From: an uncultured Collinsella sp.
Lineage (GTDB): Bacteria > Actinomycetota > Coriobacteriia > Coriobacteriales > Coriobacteriaceae
Direction: 5' to 3'
Assembly (NCBI GenBank): GCA_900762355.1
Contig: CAAFGE010000043.1
Location: forward strand, 72,932 to 136,931
DNA length: 64,000 bases
Under the pieces are notes generated by a model, which was not told the origin of the DNA, did not search any database, and was given only the letters and a program-made list of their open reading frames with translations. The position numbers and the translations under genes were made by a program. Shown here in pieces: positions 1 through 8,219 of this stretch; position 1 is the first letter of the stretch, and each line of letters begins with the position of its first letter.

Positions 1-1
1 A

Positions 2-859
2 AACCATGGCAACGGAGAGTCCGTTACCTGGACAAATGGCGGCTCGTCGGGGACGAAATATACCTACACCAGAGAGTTTGGTGATGGTATCGCGCCCCAA
101 AGCCTGGAGGGTGCAGTCCAGAAGGTCAATCTGTCCGTCGAGGGCAACGGCTATACGCTCGACATTCATGAGATGGCAATCGACGAGAACGGTTGCGGTG
201 CTGTGACGTTTACATTGTCCAATCCGAATGGCGTTAACTACTACAAGCCGGCGGCAGAGCTTGGCGAACTTGTTCTCTATGGTGAAGAAGAAGGGGGCGT
301 CAGTACGCCCGAAATGAACTTCGGCGAGGAATGGGCTGACACGCGCTGCACAATCGATAAGGACACATCAAGCGACACGGTCATTAACGGCACGATGTAC
401 TTTGCCTCACCGGATCGCGATCGAGATTTGCAACATGCGGTCACCTGGAATATCAGATGGACGGAGGGCGAAGGTGAGGATGCGAAAGTGATCGAGGTGT
501 CGACGCCCGAGTTTAGCGTCGGAGCGTACGTCGATACAAAGGAGCTCCGCTCCGACGACTCGCCTCTCGAGATCAGCCCGTTTTCCATCCAGACGCACAT
601 CGACGATCTGGGCTATGAAGCAGTTGATCATAAACTGACCGTCAGCTACAAGGATGGATCGGAGCAGATTATCGAAGATGACGACGCAGGGGCGTACAAT
701 TTCTATGTTTCGATGGCACGCAATAGCGGAGAGAACATCTGGGTTCCGACAAGGCTCATCAATGTCGATCAGGTTGTATCGGTAACCCTTGAGGGAACGA
801 GGTGCACATCAACAGGAGAGACCGAAACAGAAGTACCCTTTACCATCGTCTACTCGTAA
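2..859 (+). CDS. C-terminal part of a hypothetical secreted/surface protein (5' end outside the window)
   Basis: The reading frame is open from the first base, so the gene starts upstream of the window; an internal ATG at 173 is not the likely start. The visible ~285 residues are rich in Asp, Glu, Thr and Ser with alternating hydrophobic positions, which fits beta-sandwich extracellular domains. No membrane segment or catalytic motif is visible in this part. Extracytoplasmic regions of DUF4179-type anti-sigma-like proteins look similar, but I cannot assign the family. A strong terminator follows immediately, so this is the last gene of its transcript. Coding status is fairly sure, function unknown. 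Confidence 0.7.
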   Translation, partial: NHGNGESVTWTNGGSSGTKYTYTREFGDGIAPQSLEGAVQKVNLSVEGNGYTLDIHEMAIDENGCGAVTFTLSNPNGVNYYKPAAELGELVLYGEEEGGVSTPEMNFGEEWADTRCTIDKDTSSDTVINGTMYFASPDRDRDLQHAVTWNIRWTEGEGEDAKVIEVSTPEFSVGAYVDTKELRSDDSPLEISPFSIQTHIDDLGYEAVDHKLTVSYKDGSEQIIEDDDAGAYNFYVSMARNSGENIWVPTRLINVDQVVSVTLEGTRCTSTGETETEVPFTIVYS

Positions 860-865
860 GGCTTG

Positions 866-899
866 AGGCCGCTTCCCACTAGGGGAAGCGGCCTATTTT
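866..899 (+). terminator. Rho-independent terminator
   Basis: A 12-bp stem (866-877 with 883-894, AGGCCGCTTCCC and its complement) with a 5-nt loop is followed by ATTTT. It starts 7 nt after the stop codon of the upstream gene. Confidence 0.9.
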
Positions 900-942
900 G
901 CGTTATATGGACGGTTATTTTGAGCGATATTCGCCTGAATTC

Positions 943-1067
943 CGGAAGTATGCGGCAAAATCTCGATGGGCCGACCACACCGCATATGCTCAAGCGCTCT
1001 ACCTGCGGGTTTATTATCGCAAAACCCCGGCGTGCTCGGCAGGTCCAGAATTTGCCGCATACTTCCG
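943..1067. repeat. Fold-back element with 21-nt inverted repeats
   Basis: The arms 943-963 and 1047-1067 are inverted copies of CGGAAGTATGCGGCAAAATCT with one mismatch, separated by 83 nt. No protein gene fits here; a short ORF at 898-1098 reads similar residues in both arms only because of the inverted repeat. It may be a dispersed hairpin element. No other copy was seen in this window. Confidence 0.6.
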
Positions 1068-1120
1068 AAAGCGCCGCCGATTTCCCTATGACAGATGAGG
1101 GCGGATCACCGCTGGAGCGC

Positions 1121-1173
1121 GACGTTTCCGCAGATAAAACCGACCAAAACAAACCTGTCCCTTTTTGGCAGGT
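1121..1173 (+). repeat. 53-nt dispersed intergenic repeat, copy 1
   Basis: This block is nearly the same as 36773-36825, including GACGTTT, CAGATAAAAC and CCTGTCCCTTTTTGGCAGG. Over the last 43 nt, 40 positions are identical. In copy 2 the repeat folds as a bidirectional terminator; here the 5' side of the stem carries mismatches, so folding is weaker. It lies between the fold-back element and the long hairpin upstream of rpsL. Confidence 0.75.
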
Positions 1174-1201
1174 AACGTTGCCCCGACGAGCGCGTCGGAT
1201 T

Positions 1202-1330
1202 CCCGGTCCGGGCGGCCCGCTGTTTAAGTTTGTCGCGAGTTCCGCACGCAAAGGAAAGCACTTAATGTGCTTTCCGTCTTGCGCAGGACTGTAGAGCAGC
1301 AAACTTAAACAGCGGGCCGCCCGGGCCGGG
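1202..1330 (+). repeat. Long rod-like hairpin with conserved 85-nt centre, copy 1 (rpsL leader)
   Basis: Arms 1202-1232 and 1300-1330 are 31-nt inverted repeats with one G-T type mismatch. They enclose a 67-nt core (1233-1299) that folds further: 1253-1261 with 1267-1275 (9 bp, loop TTAAT), 1247-1251 with 1279-1283, and 1238-1242 with 1286-1290. The core plus the inner nine bases of each arm (1224-1308) is identical to 18497-18581. The outer 22 bases of each arm are unrelated to copy 2. It is upstream of the rpsL promoter. It may be a structured RNA or a mobile element; see findings. Confidence 0.85.
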
Positions 1331-1419
1331 GATCCGCCAGCGCGCACAGGAGGGGATTCCTTTTGTGTAGGCTTTGCGGAAATATGCCAATTTTGGGATA
1401 CGCCCGGCGGCGTGGTCTG

Positions 1420-1448
1420 TTGACGGCACAGCTAACGCCACGTATCCT
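1420..1448 (+). promoter_or_regulatory. Predicted promoter of the str operon
   Basis: TTGACG (1420-1425) and TATCCT (1443-1448) are separated by exactly 17 nt, about 95 nt upstream of the rpsL start. A motif GATACGCCCG (1397-1406) just upstream recurs before rplC and rplB. Confidence 0.65.
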
Positions 1449-1541
1449 ATCGAACTGCGTGTTTCGTAGGGGGATGCTGACCCCTCGATTCAAGCCGTTG
1501 CACTTTACAGAAAGCTGGAATCATTCGAGAAGGAGTACGCT

Positions 1542-1919
1542 TTGCCTACTATTAACCAGCTGGTTCGCCAGGGCCGTCGTTCCGTGCCCAAGAAGTCCAA
1601 GAACGCTGCTCTGCAGCACAACTCCCAGAAGCGCGGCGTGTGCACCCGCGTCTTCACCACGAGCCCCAAGAAGCCGAACTCGGCTCTTCGTAAGGTTGCC
1701 CGTGTTCGCCTTGTCAACGGCATCGAAGTTACTGCTTACATCCCGGGTGAGGGCCACAACCTGCAGGAGCACTCCATCGTGCTCGTCCGCGGCGGTCGTG
1801 TCCGTGACCTCCCTGGTGTCCGTTATCACGTCATCCGTGGCGCCTACGACGCTGCTCCGGTCCAGAACCGTATGCAGGCCCGTTCCAAGTACGGTGCTAA
1901 GCGCCCCAAGGCTAAATAA
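1542..1919 (+). CDS. rpsL: 30S ribosomal protein S12
   Basis: The 125-residue product is a full-length S12, a protein of the 30S decoding centre that affects reading accuracy. The conserved blocks KKPNSALRKVARVRL and PGEGHNLQEHS are intact. The start codon is TTG, chosen because the universally conserved N-terminus begins there and GAGAAGGAG lies just upstream (1527-1535). It is the first gene of rpsL-rpsG-fusA-rpsJ. Identity is certain. Confidence 0.98.
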   Translation: MPTINQLVRQGRRSVPKKSKNAALQHNSQKRGVCTRVFTTSPKKPNSALRKVARVRLVNGIEVTAYIPGEGHNLQEHSIVLVRGGRVRDLPGVRYHVIRGAYDAAPVQNRMQARSKYGAKRPKAK

Positions 1920-1993
1920 GCCAGATAACGTTTTGATACTTTCGCCGTGCGCCGCCTTGAGCGCCGCACGGTAGACACTTAAGGAGATTTCAC

Positions 1994-2467
1994 ATGCCGC
2001 GTCGTGCAGCAGCTAATCGTCGTGAGGTTCAGCCTGACGCCGTTTACAACAACCGCCTGGTGACTCAGCTCATCAACAAGGTCCTTCTTGACGGCAAGAA
2101 GGCCACCGCTGAGCGCATCGTTTACACCGCTTTCGAGATCGTTGCCGAGAAGTCCGAGGGTGGCGACGCTCTCGCTACCTTCAAGAAGGCTATGGACAAC
2201 GTCAAGCCCACGCTCGAGGTTAAGCCCAAGCGTGTCGGTGGCGCTACCTATCAGGTCCCGATGGAGGTCAACTCCCGTCGTTCCACCGCTCTGGGTATCC
2301 GCTGGATCGTCAACTTCTCCCGTGCTCGCAAGGAGAAGACCATGGCCGAGCGTCTCGCCAACGAGATCCTCGACGCTTCCAACGGCCTGGGCGCTTCCGT
2401 CAAGAAGCGTGAGGACGTCTTCAAGATGGCCGAGGCCAACCGCGCGTTCTCTCACTATCGTTGGTAA
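1994..2467 (+). CDS. rpsG: 30S ribosomal protein S7
   Basis: This 157-residue S7 nucleates assembly of the 30S head by binding the 3' major domain of 16S rRNA. The N-terminus MPRRAAANRREV and the C-terminal ANRAFSHYRW are typical. AGGAG precedes the ATG. It follows rpsL by 74 nt and precedes fusA by 19 nt, the usual str order. Confidence 0.98.
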   Translation: MPRRAAANRREVQPDAVYNNRLVTQLINKVLLDGKKATAERIVYTAFEIVAEKSEGGDALATFKKAMDNVKPTLEVKPKRVGGATYQVPMEVNSRRSTALGIRWIVNFSRARKEKTMAERLANEILDASNGLGASVKKREDVFKMAEANRAFSHYRW

Positions 2468-2486
2468 GTTAAGGTAAGGAACTAAC

Positions 2487-4586
2487 ATGGCTAAGCCTAA
2501 GTACAAGCTTTCCGATACCCGTAACATCGGCATCATGGCCCACATCGATGCCGGTAAGACCACCACGACCGAGCGTATTCTTTACTACACCGGTAAGACC
2601 CACAAGATCGGTGAGGTCCATGAGGGCGCTGCCACCATGGACTGGATGGTTCAGGAGCAGGAGCGCGGCGTAACCATTACCTCCGCTGCTACCACGTGCT
2701 TCTGGAACAAGGACGGTAAGGACTACCGCATCCAGATCATCGACACCCCGGGCCACGTTGACTTCACCGCTGAGGTCGAGCGCTGCCTGCGCGTCCTCGA
2801 TGGCGCTGTCGCCGTCTTCGACGCCGTTGCCGGCGTTCAGCCCCAGTCTGAGACCGTTTGGCGTCAGGCTTCTACCTTCAACGTCCCCCGCATCGCCTTC
2901 ATCAACAAGTATGACCGCGTGGGCGCCGACTTCTTCAACGCTATCGAGACCATGAAGGATCGTCTCGACGCCAACGCCGTGGCCGCTCAGGTCCCGATGG
3001 GCGCCGAGGACAACTTCTGGGGCGTCATCGACCTGGTTACCATGACTGCATGGGACTTCAAGGCCGACGAGAAGGGCATGACCTACCCCGAGCCGATGGA
3101 CGAGATCCCGGCTGAGTTTGCCGACATCGCTGCCACCAAGCGCGAGGAGCTCCTTGACGCTGCTGCCAGCTTTGACGACGAGCTCATGGAGAAGATCCTC
3201 ATGGAGGAGGACTTCACCGTCGAGGAGCTCAAGGCTGCTCTGCGCAAGGGCGTTCTGGCCAACGAGCTCAACCTCGTCTTCGTGGGCTCCGCCTACAAGA
3301 ACAAGGGCGTTCAGGAGCTGCTCGACGCTGTCGTCGACTACCTGCCCAGCCCGCTCGACGTCGAGGCCGTCACCGGTACCGATCCGGACACCGGCGAGGA
3401 GATTCAGCGTCATCCTTCCTTCGACGAGCCCTTCTCCGGCCTGGTCTTCAAGATCATGACCGACCCGTTCGTCGGTAAGCTCACCTACGTCCGCGTTTAC
3501 TCCGGCCGCGCCGAGTCCGGCTCCTACGTTGTCAACGCTTCCAACGGTCAGCGCGAGCGCCTCGGCCGCATCCTCGAGATGAACGCCGCCGAGCGTATCG
3601 ACCGTGACGACGCTGCCGCCGGCGACATCGTCGCTTGCGTCGGCTTTAAGAACTCCACCACCGGTGACACCCTGTGCGCCGAGGGTAAGGAGATCGTCCT
3701 CGAGAAGATCGAGTTCGCTAAGCCCGTTATCGACGTTGCCATCGAGCCCAAGACCAAGGCCGAGCAGGACAAGATGTCCCTGGCTCTGACCAAGCTCGCC
3801 GAGGAGGACCCGACCTTCCAGGTGTCCACCAACCACGAGACCGGCCAGACCATCATCGCCGGCATGGGCGAGCTGCACCTCGAGATCATCGTCGACCGTC
3901 TGCTCCGCGAGTTCAAGGTTGACGCTAACGTTGGTAAGCCCCAGGTTGCCTACCGCGAGACCGCTGGTCACGACGTCGAGAAGGCTGAGGGCAAGTTCGT
4001 CCGTCAGTCCGGTGGTCGCGGTCAGTACGGCCACGCCGTCATCAAGCTCGAGAAGATGGAGGAGGGCTTCGGCTACGAGTTCGTCAACGCAATCGTCGGC
4101 GGCGTCGTGCCCAAGGAGTACATCCCGTCCATCGACAAGGGCATCCAGGAGGCCCTGAACACCGGTGTTATCGCCGGCTTCCCGGTCCTCGACGTTAAGG
4201 TCACCCTGTTCGACGGTTCTTACCACGAGGTCGACTCCTCCGAGGCCGCCTTCAAGATCGCCGGTTCCATGGCTATCAAGGACGCCCTCAAGAAGTCCGA
4301 TCCGCAGCTGCTCGAGCCGATCATGGCTGTCGAGGTCGAGACCCCCGAGCAGTACATGGGCGACGTTATGGGCAACCTCTCCGGTCGCCGCGGCAAGATC
4401 GAGGGCATGGAGGATCGCAAGAACAGCAAGCTCATCCGTGCCAAGGTGCCGCTGGGCGAGATGTTCGGTTACGCTACCGACCTTCGCTCCCAGACCCAGG
4501 GCCGTGCATCCTACACGATGCAGTTCGACTCTTATGAGCCCGCGCCCAAGTCCATCGTGGACGAGGTCATGAGCAAGAACGCCTAA
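2487..4586 (+). CDS. fusA: Elongation factor G
   Basis: This 699-residue translational GTPase drives ribosomal translocation. Visible motifs are the P-loop AHIDAGKT (residues 18-25), the switch I block ERGVTI, DTPGHVDF, and the guanine-specificity box NKYDR. Length is normal for EF-G. In many bacteria tuf follows fusA in the str operon; here rpsJ follows directly after 61 nt and no tuf is present in the window. Confidence 0.98.
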   Translation: MAKPKYKLSDTRNIGIMAHIDAGKTTTTERILYYTGKTHKIGEVHEGAATMDWMVQEQERGVTITSAATTCFWNKDGKDYRIQIIDTPGHVDFTAEVERCLRVLDGAVAVFDAVAGVQPQSETVWRQASTFNVPRIAFINKYDRVGADFFNAIETMKDRLDANAVAAQVPMGAEDNFWGVIDLVTMTAWDFKADEKGMTYPEPMDEIPAEFADIAATKREELLDAAASFDDELMEKILMEEDFTVEELKAALRKGVLANELNLVFVGSAYKNKGVQELLDAVVDYLPSPLDVEAVTGTDPDTGEEIQRHPSFDEPFSGLVFKIMTDPFVGKLTYVRVYSGRAESGSYVVNASNGQRERLGRILEMNAAERIDRDDAAAGDIVACVGFKNSTTGDTLCAEGKEIVLEKIEFAKPVIDVAIEPKTKAEQDKMSLALTKLAEEDPTFQVSTNHETGQTIIAGMGELHLEIIVDRLLREFKVDANVGKPQVAYRETAGHDVEKAEGKFVRQSGGRGQYGHAVIKLEKMEEGFGYEFVNAIVGGVVPKEYIPSIDKGIQEALNTGVIAGFPVLDVKVTLFDGSYHEVDSSEAAFKIAGSMAIKDALKKSDPQLLEPIMAVEVETPEQYMGDVMGNLSGRRGKIEGMEDRKNSKLIRAKVPLGEMFGYATDLRSQTQGRASYTMQFDSYEPAPKSIVDEVMSKNA

Positions 4587-4647
4587 GTTCGAGCTCCCTG
4601 TTACGTAATCCTGCGAGAACATCTCTCGCACTCTTTGGAGGTTTAAG

Positions 4648-4956
4648 TTGGCTACCCAGAAGATCCGCATTCGCCTCAAGGGCTATGATCACGAGGTCGT
4701 CGATCAGTCCGCGAAGCTCATCGTCGAGACCGCTCAGAAGACCGGCGCTCGCGTTTCCGGTCCTGTCCCCCTGCCCACCGAGCGCAACCTGTACACGGTT
4801 ATCCGCTCGCCGCACGTGAACAAGGACTCCCGTGAGCAGTTCGAGATGCGCACCCACAAGCGCCTCATCGACATCCTCGACCCCACCTCGGGCACCGTTG
4901 ATTCGCTCATGCGTCTCGACCTCCCCGCTGGCGTCGACATCGACATCAAGCTCTAA
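4648..4956 (+). CDS. rpsJ: 30S ribosomal protein S10
   Basis: This 102-residue S10 belongs to the 30S head; NusE is the same protein in antitermination complexes. The frame starts at TTG (4648) behind TTGGAGG, and the sequence from ATQKIRIRLKGYDHE to the C-terminus is canonical. In most bacteria rpsJ is directly followed by rplC. Here a terminator follows, and rplC lies about 13.9 kb downstream behind the fatty-acid operon. Confidence 0.97.
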   Translation: MATQKIRIRLKGYDHEVVDQSAKLIVETAQKTGARVSGPVPLPTERNLYTVIRSPHVNKDSREQFEMRTHKRLIDILDPTSGTVDSLMRLDLPAGVDIDIKL

Positions 4957-4980
4957 GCGAAATCGCTCATAGCTTAAAGA

Positions 4981-5019
4981 GCCCCGCTGCCATTACGGTA
5001 GCGGGGCCCTTTTGTTTTG
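4981..5019 (+). terminator. Terminator after rpsJ
   Basis: The stem GCCCCGCTGCC / GGTAGCGGGGC (4981-4991 with 4997-5007) is followed by CCTTTTGTTTT. It closes the str-rpsJ operon and may also serve the convergent birA. Confidence 0.9.
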
Positions 5020-5072
5020 CATGATGGGTTTGGATCGCCGGGTAAGGCTGCCGAGCGGCTGGCTGTGGCGAC

Positions 5073-5849
5073 CTACTCACTCAAGGGGCGCAATGACGCT
5101 TCCTCAAAATGGAAGGATCGCAAGCCGTCTTCTGTTTCGATGCACGCACGACCAAAGCCATCGACCGTTTTAAAGATGCCTCGCGCCAGCTCGTCACCGG
5201 CAGGGGAGCGGGCGATAACGTGCTTTCCAATCCAATTGAGGTGAGCGACATATTCGCCGTGGACGGGCGCGAGCGGTCCGGTGTTTTCTTCCATGGCGTT
5301 GAGGCGTTCTGCCCAGGCATCTATAGCGTCTATAACTGCGTGATAGACCTCATCGAGGAGCATGTCGACAGCTGGAACGTTCTCGTTAAGGTCCGAGAGA
5401 CCGATTGCCGGCAGGCCGCCATCGGGCACCTCTTGGGGCGCATAGTTCACATTCACACCAATGCCACAGACGGCGAAAGGTTTGCCTTCGTTATCGCGTG
5501 CGGCCTCGACCAGAATGCCGCCGAGTTTGCGTCCACGCGCGACCAGGTCGTTGGGCCATTTGAGGCCAATCTCGTTTGCAAGACCCTGTTTTTCGAGCGC
5601 CTCGAGCACCGCTAGGCCGCTGACGGCAGCAAGACCAGAGTGCTTCGCAGGATTAACGCATGGACGCAGGACAATCGAAAGCAATAGGTTGCCGGCGGTT
5701 GAATCCCACTTGTGGCCGCGCCGGCCGCGTCCTGCTGTCTGAGCCCGGGCGGCAAGTCCTGTGCCGTGCGGCGCTCCCTGTTTTCCTGCTTCGAGCAGGT
5801 CATCGTTGGTCGATCCGGTTACGTCGACTATCGTTAATTTGGCATCCAT
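5073..5849 (-). CDS. birA: Biotin--[acetyl-CoA carboxylase] ligase, catalytic-domain-only form
   Basis: The 258-residue product activates biotin as biotinyl-AMP and transfers it to the carrier lysine of AccB. The biotin/ATP motif GRGRRGHKW (residues 40-48) and KWPND are clear, and an SH3-like C-terminal domain follows. There is no N-terminal winged helix, so unlike E. coli BirA it should not bind DNA. I chose the ATG at 5849, behind AAGGAGG; the frame extends 29 codons further upstream without support. It is divergent from the fatty-acid operon that encodes its substrate AccB. Confidence 0.92.
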   Translation of the reverse strand: MDAKLTIVDVTGSTNDDLLEAGKQGAPHGTGLAARAQTAGRGRRGHKWDSTAGNLLLSIVLRPCVNPAKHSGLAAVSGLAVLEALEKQGLANEIGLKWPNDLVARGRKLGGILVEAARDNEGKPFAVCGIGVNVNYAPQEVPDGGLPAIGLSDLNENVPAVDMLLDEVYHAVIDAIDAWAERLNAMEENTGPLAPVHGEYVAHLNWIGKHVIARSPAGDELARGIFKTVDGFGRACIETEDGLRSFHFEEASLRPLSE

Positions 5850-5941
5850 AACGGCTGCTACCTCCTTAATGAATAAGTGAATAACGCAATGGTGTCGAGA
5901 GAGACACAATGTGAAGCCTTTGTCGCATTTGGACAATTTAA

Positions 5942-6005
5942 TGTTAACACGTTAACAACGACTGAAATGCGCTATCCTCTCTTGGTCGATGTAAACACGT
6001 CAACA
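5942..6005 (+). promoter_or_regulatory. Two dyad operators upstream of fabH
   Basis: TGTTAACACGTTAACA (5942-5957) is an inverted repeat TGTTAAC-AC-GTTAACA. TGTAAACACGTCAACA (5990-6005) is a second, weaker copy starting 48 bp downstream. TTAACA (5952-5957) and TATCCT (5973-5978) could be -35/-10 elements with a short 15-nt spacer, so a repressor on both dyads would bracket the promoter. The dyads do not match the FapR or FabT consensus as I know them. The regulator is unknown. Confidence 0.6.
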
Positions 6006-6023
6006 ACTCAAAGGAGGTTAGTG

Positions 6024-6983
6024 ATGGGTTTCACGATTCTTGGAACAGGCTCGGCGCTTCCTAAGCGCAGTGTTTCCAATGACGAGCTGTCCGAGTTCCT
6101 CGATACCTCGGATGAGTGGATTTTTACCCGCACAGGTATTAAGAGTCGCCACGTCTGCACCACCGAGTCACTTGACGACCTTGCCGTAGCGGCGAGCGAG
6201 CGGGCACTTCAGGTGTCCGGAATCGACGCGAGCCAGTTGGATCTGATCGTCTGCTCGACGACGACGGGTGACCACCTTGTTCCCGCCGAGGCGTGTGCCG
6301 TTGCTGAGCGACTGGGCGCGACGTGCCCTGCCTTCGATGTCTCGGCTGCCTGCGCCGGCTTCGTATTTGCGCTCGATGTTGCCGAGGGCTATATCGCCCG
6401 AGGACGAGCCAAGCATGTGCTTGTCGTTGCCGCCGAGCAGATGACGCGCGCGCTCGACTGGACCGACCGCGCCACCTGTGTGCTCTTTGGCGATGGGGCA
6501 GGCGCCGCGGTGATTGAGGCTGGGGGAGACAGCCCCCTTGCCGTTGAGCTTTCGACGGCGCCCGACGTCGAGACGTTGTGCGTTCCCGGTCTGGTCGGCA
6601 CCTCGCCGTTTAAGGCCTCCGCAGATAGCGAGAGCGTGCTGTCCATGAATGGCCGCCGCGTGTTCAAGTTCGGCGTCAACGCGATTTGCGACACGGTCCA
6701 TAAGCTTGCGAGCGATGCGGGCATTTCGGTCGAGGACATCGACCATTTTGTATTCCATCAGGCTAACGAACGAATCCTGAGTCAGGCGGTCAAGCGCCTC
6801 GGTGTGCCAGACAAGCGCGTGGTTCGAACGCTGCGCGAGACCGGCAACATTTCGAGCGCATGCATTCCGCTTGCCCTCGACCGGCTGGCAAACGCCGGTG
6901 CACTTCACACGGGCGACACCATCACCCTCGTTGGATTTGGCGCCGGTCTGGATATAGGTGGCTATCTACTTCGTTGGAAGTAG
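6024..6983 (+). CDS. fabH: 3-oxoacyl-ACP synthase III
   Basis: FabH condenses an acyl-CoA primer with malonyl-ACP to start fatty-acid synthesis. The 319-residue protein carries the catalytic triad: Cys110 in SAACAGF, His245 in FVFHQANER and Asn275 in ETGNISSAC. I chose the ATG at 6024 behind AAAGGAGG; the longer open frame from 5877 runs through the operator region and lacks a good RBS. It is the first gene of a ten-gene fatty-acid operon. Confidence 0.95.
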   Translation: MGFTILGTGSALPKRSVSNDELSEFLDTSDEWIFTRTGIKSRHVCTTESLDDLAVAASERALQVSGIDASQLDLIVCSTTTGDHLVPAEACAVAERLGATCPAFDVSAACAGFVFALDVAEGYIARGRAKHVLVVAAEQMTRALDWTDRATCVLFGDGAGAAVIEAGGDSPLAVELSTAPDVETLCVPGLVGTSPFKASADSESVLSMNGRRVFKFGVNAICDTVHKLASDAGISVEDIDHFVFHQANERILSQAVKRLGVPDKRVVRTLRETGNISSACIPLALDRLANAGALHTGDTITLVGFGAGLDIGGYLLRWK

Positions 6984-7035
6984 TCGCACATAGGAAATAA
7001 AAACGCCCCTAGGGCACAAACAAAGGAGAACTACC

Positions 7036-7272
7036 ATGGCAGATCAGAAGACCTTCGAGCGCGTTTGCGATGTTATCCGCGAGACCGCCGGTCTTGACGA
7101 CGTCGAGATGAAGCCCGAGTCCACGCTCGAGGAGATTGGTCTCGACAGTCTGGGCACCGTCGAGATCCTCGTCGCCGTTGAGGACGAGTTTGGCATCCAG
7201 CTCGATACCGAGGAGAACCCCAAGACGGTCGGCGAGTTCGCCGATACGGTCGAGGCGGCATTGGAGAAGTAG
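7036..7272 (+). CDS. acpP: Acyl carrier protein
   Basis: This 78-residue acidic carrier holds growing acyl chains on a 4'-phosphopantetheine arm. The attachment serine is Ser38 in GLDSLGTVE. AAAGGAG precedes the ATG. It lies between fabH and fabK, and the stop is followed two bases later by the fabK start. Confidence 0.96.
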   Translation: MADQKTFERVCDVIRETAGLDDVEMKPESTLEEIGLDSLGTVEILVAVEDEFGIQLDTEENPKTVGEFADTVEAALEK

Positions 7273-7274
7273 AG

Positions 7275-8219
7275 ATGCTCAAGACTCCTCTCTGCGATCT
7301 GCTCGGCATCGAAAAGCCCGTGTTCCAGGGCGGTATGGCCTGGATCGCCGACGCCTCGCTGGCGTCCGCAGTGTCCGAGGCGGGCGGCTTAGGGATTATC
7401 GCGGCCATGAACGCCGACGCCAACTGGCTGCGCGACCAGATTCATGAGCTGCGCGCCAGGACGGATAAGCCCTTTGGCGTCAACGTCATGCTCATGAGCC
7501 CGTTTGCCGACGAGGTCGCGCGGGTCGTGATTGACGAGCGGGTGCCGGTCGTCGTGACGGGTGCCGGCAATCCCACCAAGTACATGAAGGCGTGGAACGA
7601 GGCGGGCATCAAGGTCATCCCGGTCGTTGCCTCGGTGGCGCTGGCGCGCCTCGTGGCGCGTCGTGGAGCCACTGCCGTGGTTGCCGAGGGTACCGAATCA
7701 GGCGGCCATATTGGCGAGACCTCGACGATGGCACTGGTGCCGCAGGTTGTCGATGCGGTCGATATTCCCGTGGTTGCGGCTGGCGGTATCGCTGATGGCC
7801 GCGGCGTGGCGGCCGCCTTTATGCTGGGCGCCGCCGGCGTGCAGGTGGGTACGCGCTTTCTGATCGCAGATGAGTGCACCGTATCGGAGCAGTACAAGGA
7901 GATGGTCCTGAAGGCCAACGACACCTCGACGCGTGCGACCGGCCGCTCGACGGGACACCCGGTGCGTGCCCTCAAGAGCCCCTTCACCAACGCCTACGCC
8001 AAGAGCGAGGCGGCGGGCGTAAGCGTCGAGGAGCTCGGGGCCATGGGCACGGGCGCCCTTCGCAAGGCCGCCAAGGACGGCAATTACGAAGAGGGCTCGT
8101 TTTTGTGTGGACAGATTGCCGGCATGGTCAACGAGCGCCAAAGCGCACGTGAAATCGTTGACGACCTGGTCGATGGCGCCGAGCACGTCCTGAAGGGTGC
8201 GTGCGCATGGGTGGCGTAG
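7275..8219 (+). CDS. fabK: Enoyl-ACP reductase II (FMN-dependent)
   Basis: FabK reduces enoyl-ACP in the last step of each elongation cycle, using FMN and NAD(P)H. The 314-residue protein is a nitronate-monooxygenase-like TIM barrel with the N-terminal GIEKPVFQGGMAWI, the ESGGHIG segment and the phosphate-binding AAGGIADGRG. No fabI is visible in the window, so this is probably the operon's only enoyl reductase. Its end overlaps fabD by 13 nt. Confidence 0.95.
   Translation: MLKTPLCDLLGIEKPVFQGGMAWIADASLASAVSEAGGLGIIAAMNADANWLRDQIHELRARTDKPFGVNVMLMSPFADEVARVVIDERVPVVVTGAGNPTKYMKAWNEAGIKVIPVVASVALARLVARRGATAVVAEGTESGGHIGETSTMALVPQVVDAVDIPVVAAGGIADGRGVAAAFMLGAAGVQVGTRFLIADECTVSEQYKEMVLKANDTSTRATGRSTGHPVRALKSPFTNAYAKSEAAGVSVEELGAMGTGALRKAAKDGNYEEGSFLCGQIAGMVNERQSAREIVDDLVDGAEHVLKGACAWVA

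Noticed and set aside
898..1098. Small ORF of 66 residues
   Set aside because: It has no RBS, and its repeated residues come from the 21-nt inverted repeats.
1202..1330. Long hairpin as an ordinary terminator
   Set aside because: No T tract follows either copy, and copy 1 has no gene ending just upstream of it.
2469..4679. Minus-strand frame of 736 residues opposite fusA
   Set aside because: Antisense shadow of EF-G, full of Leu/Val/Asp/Gly from reversed codons.
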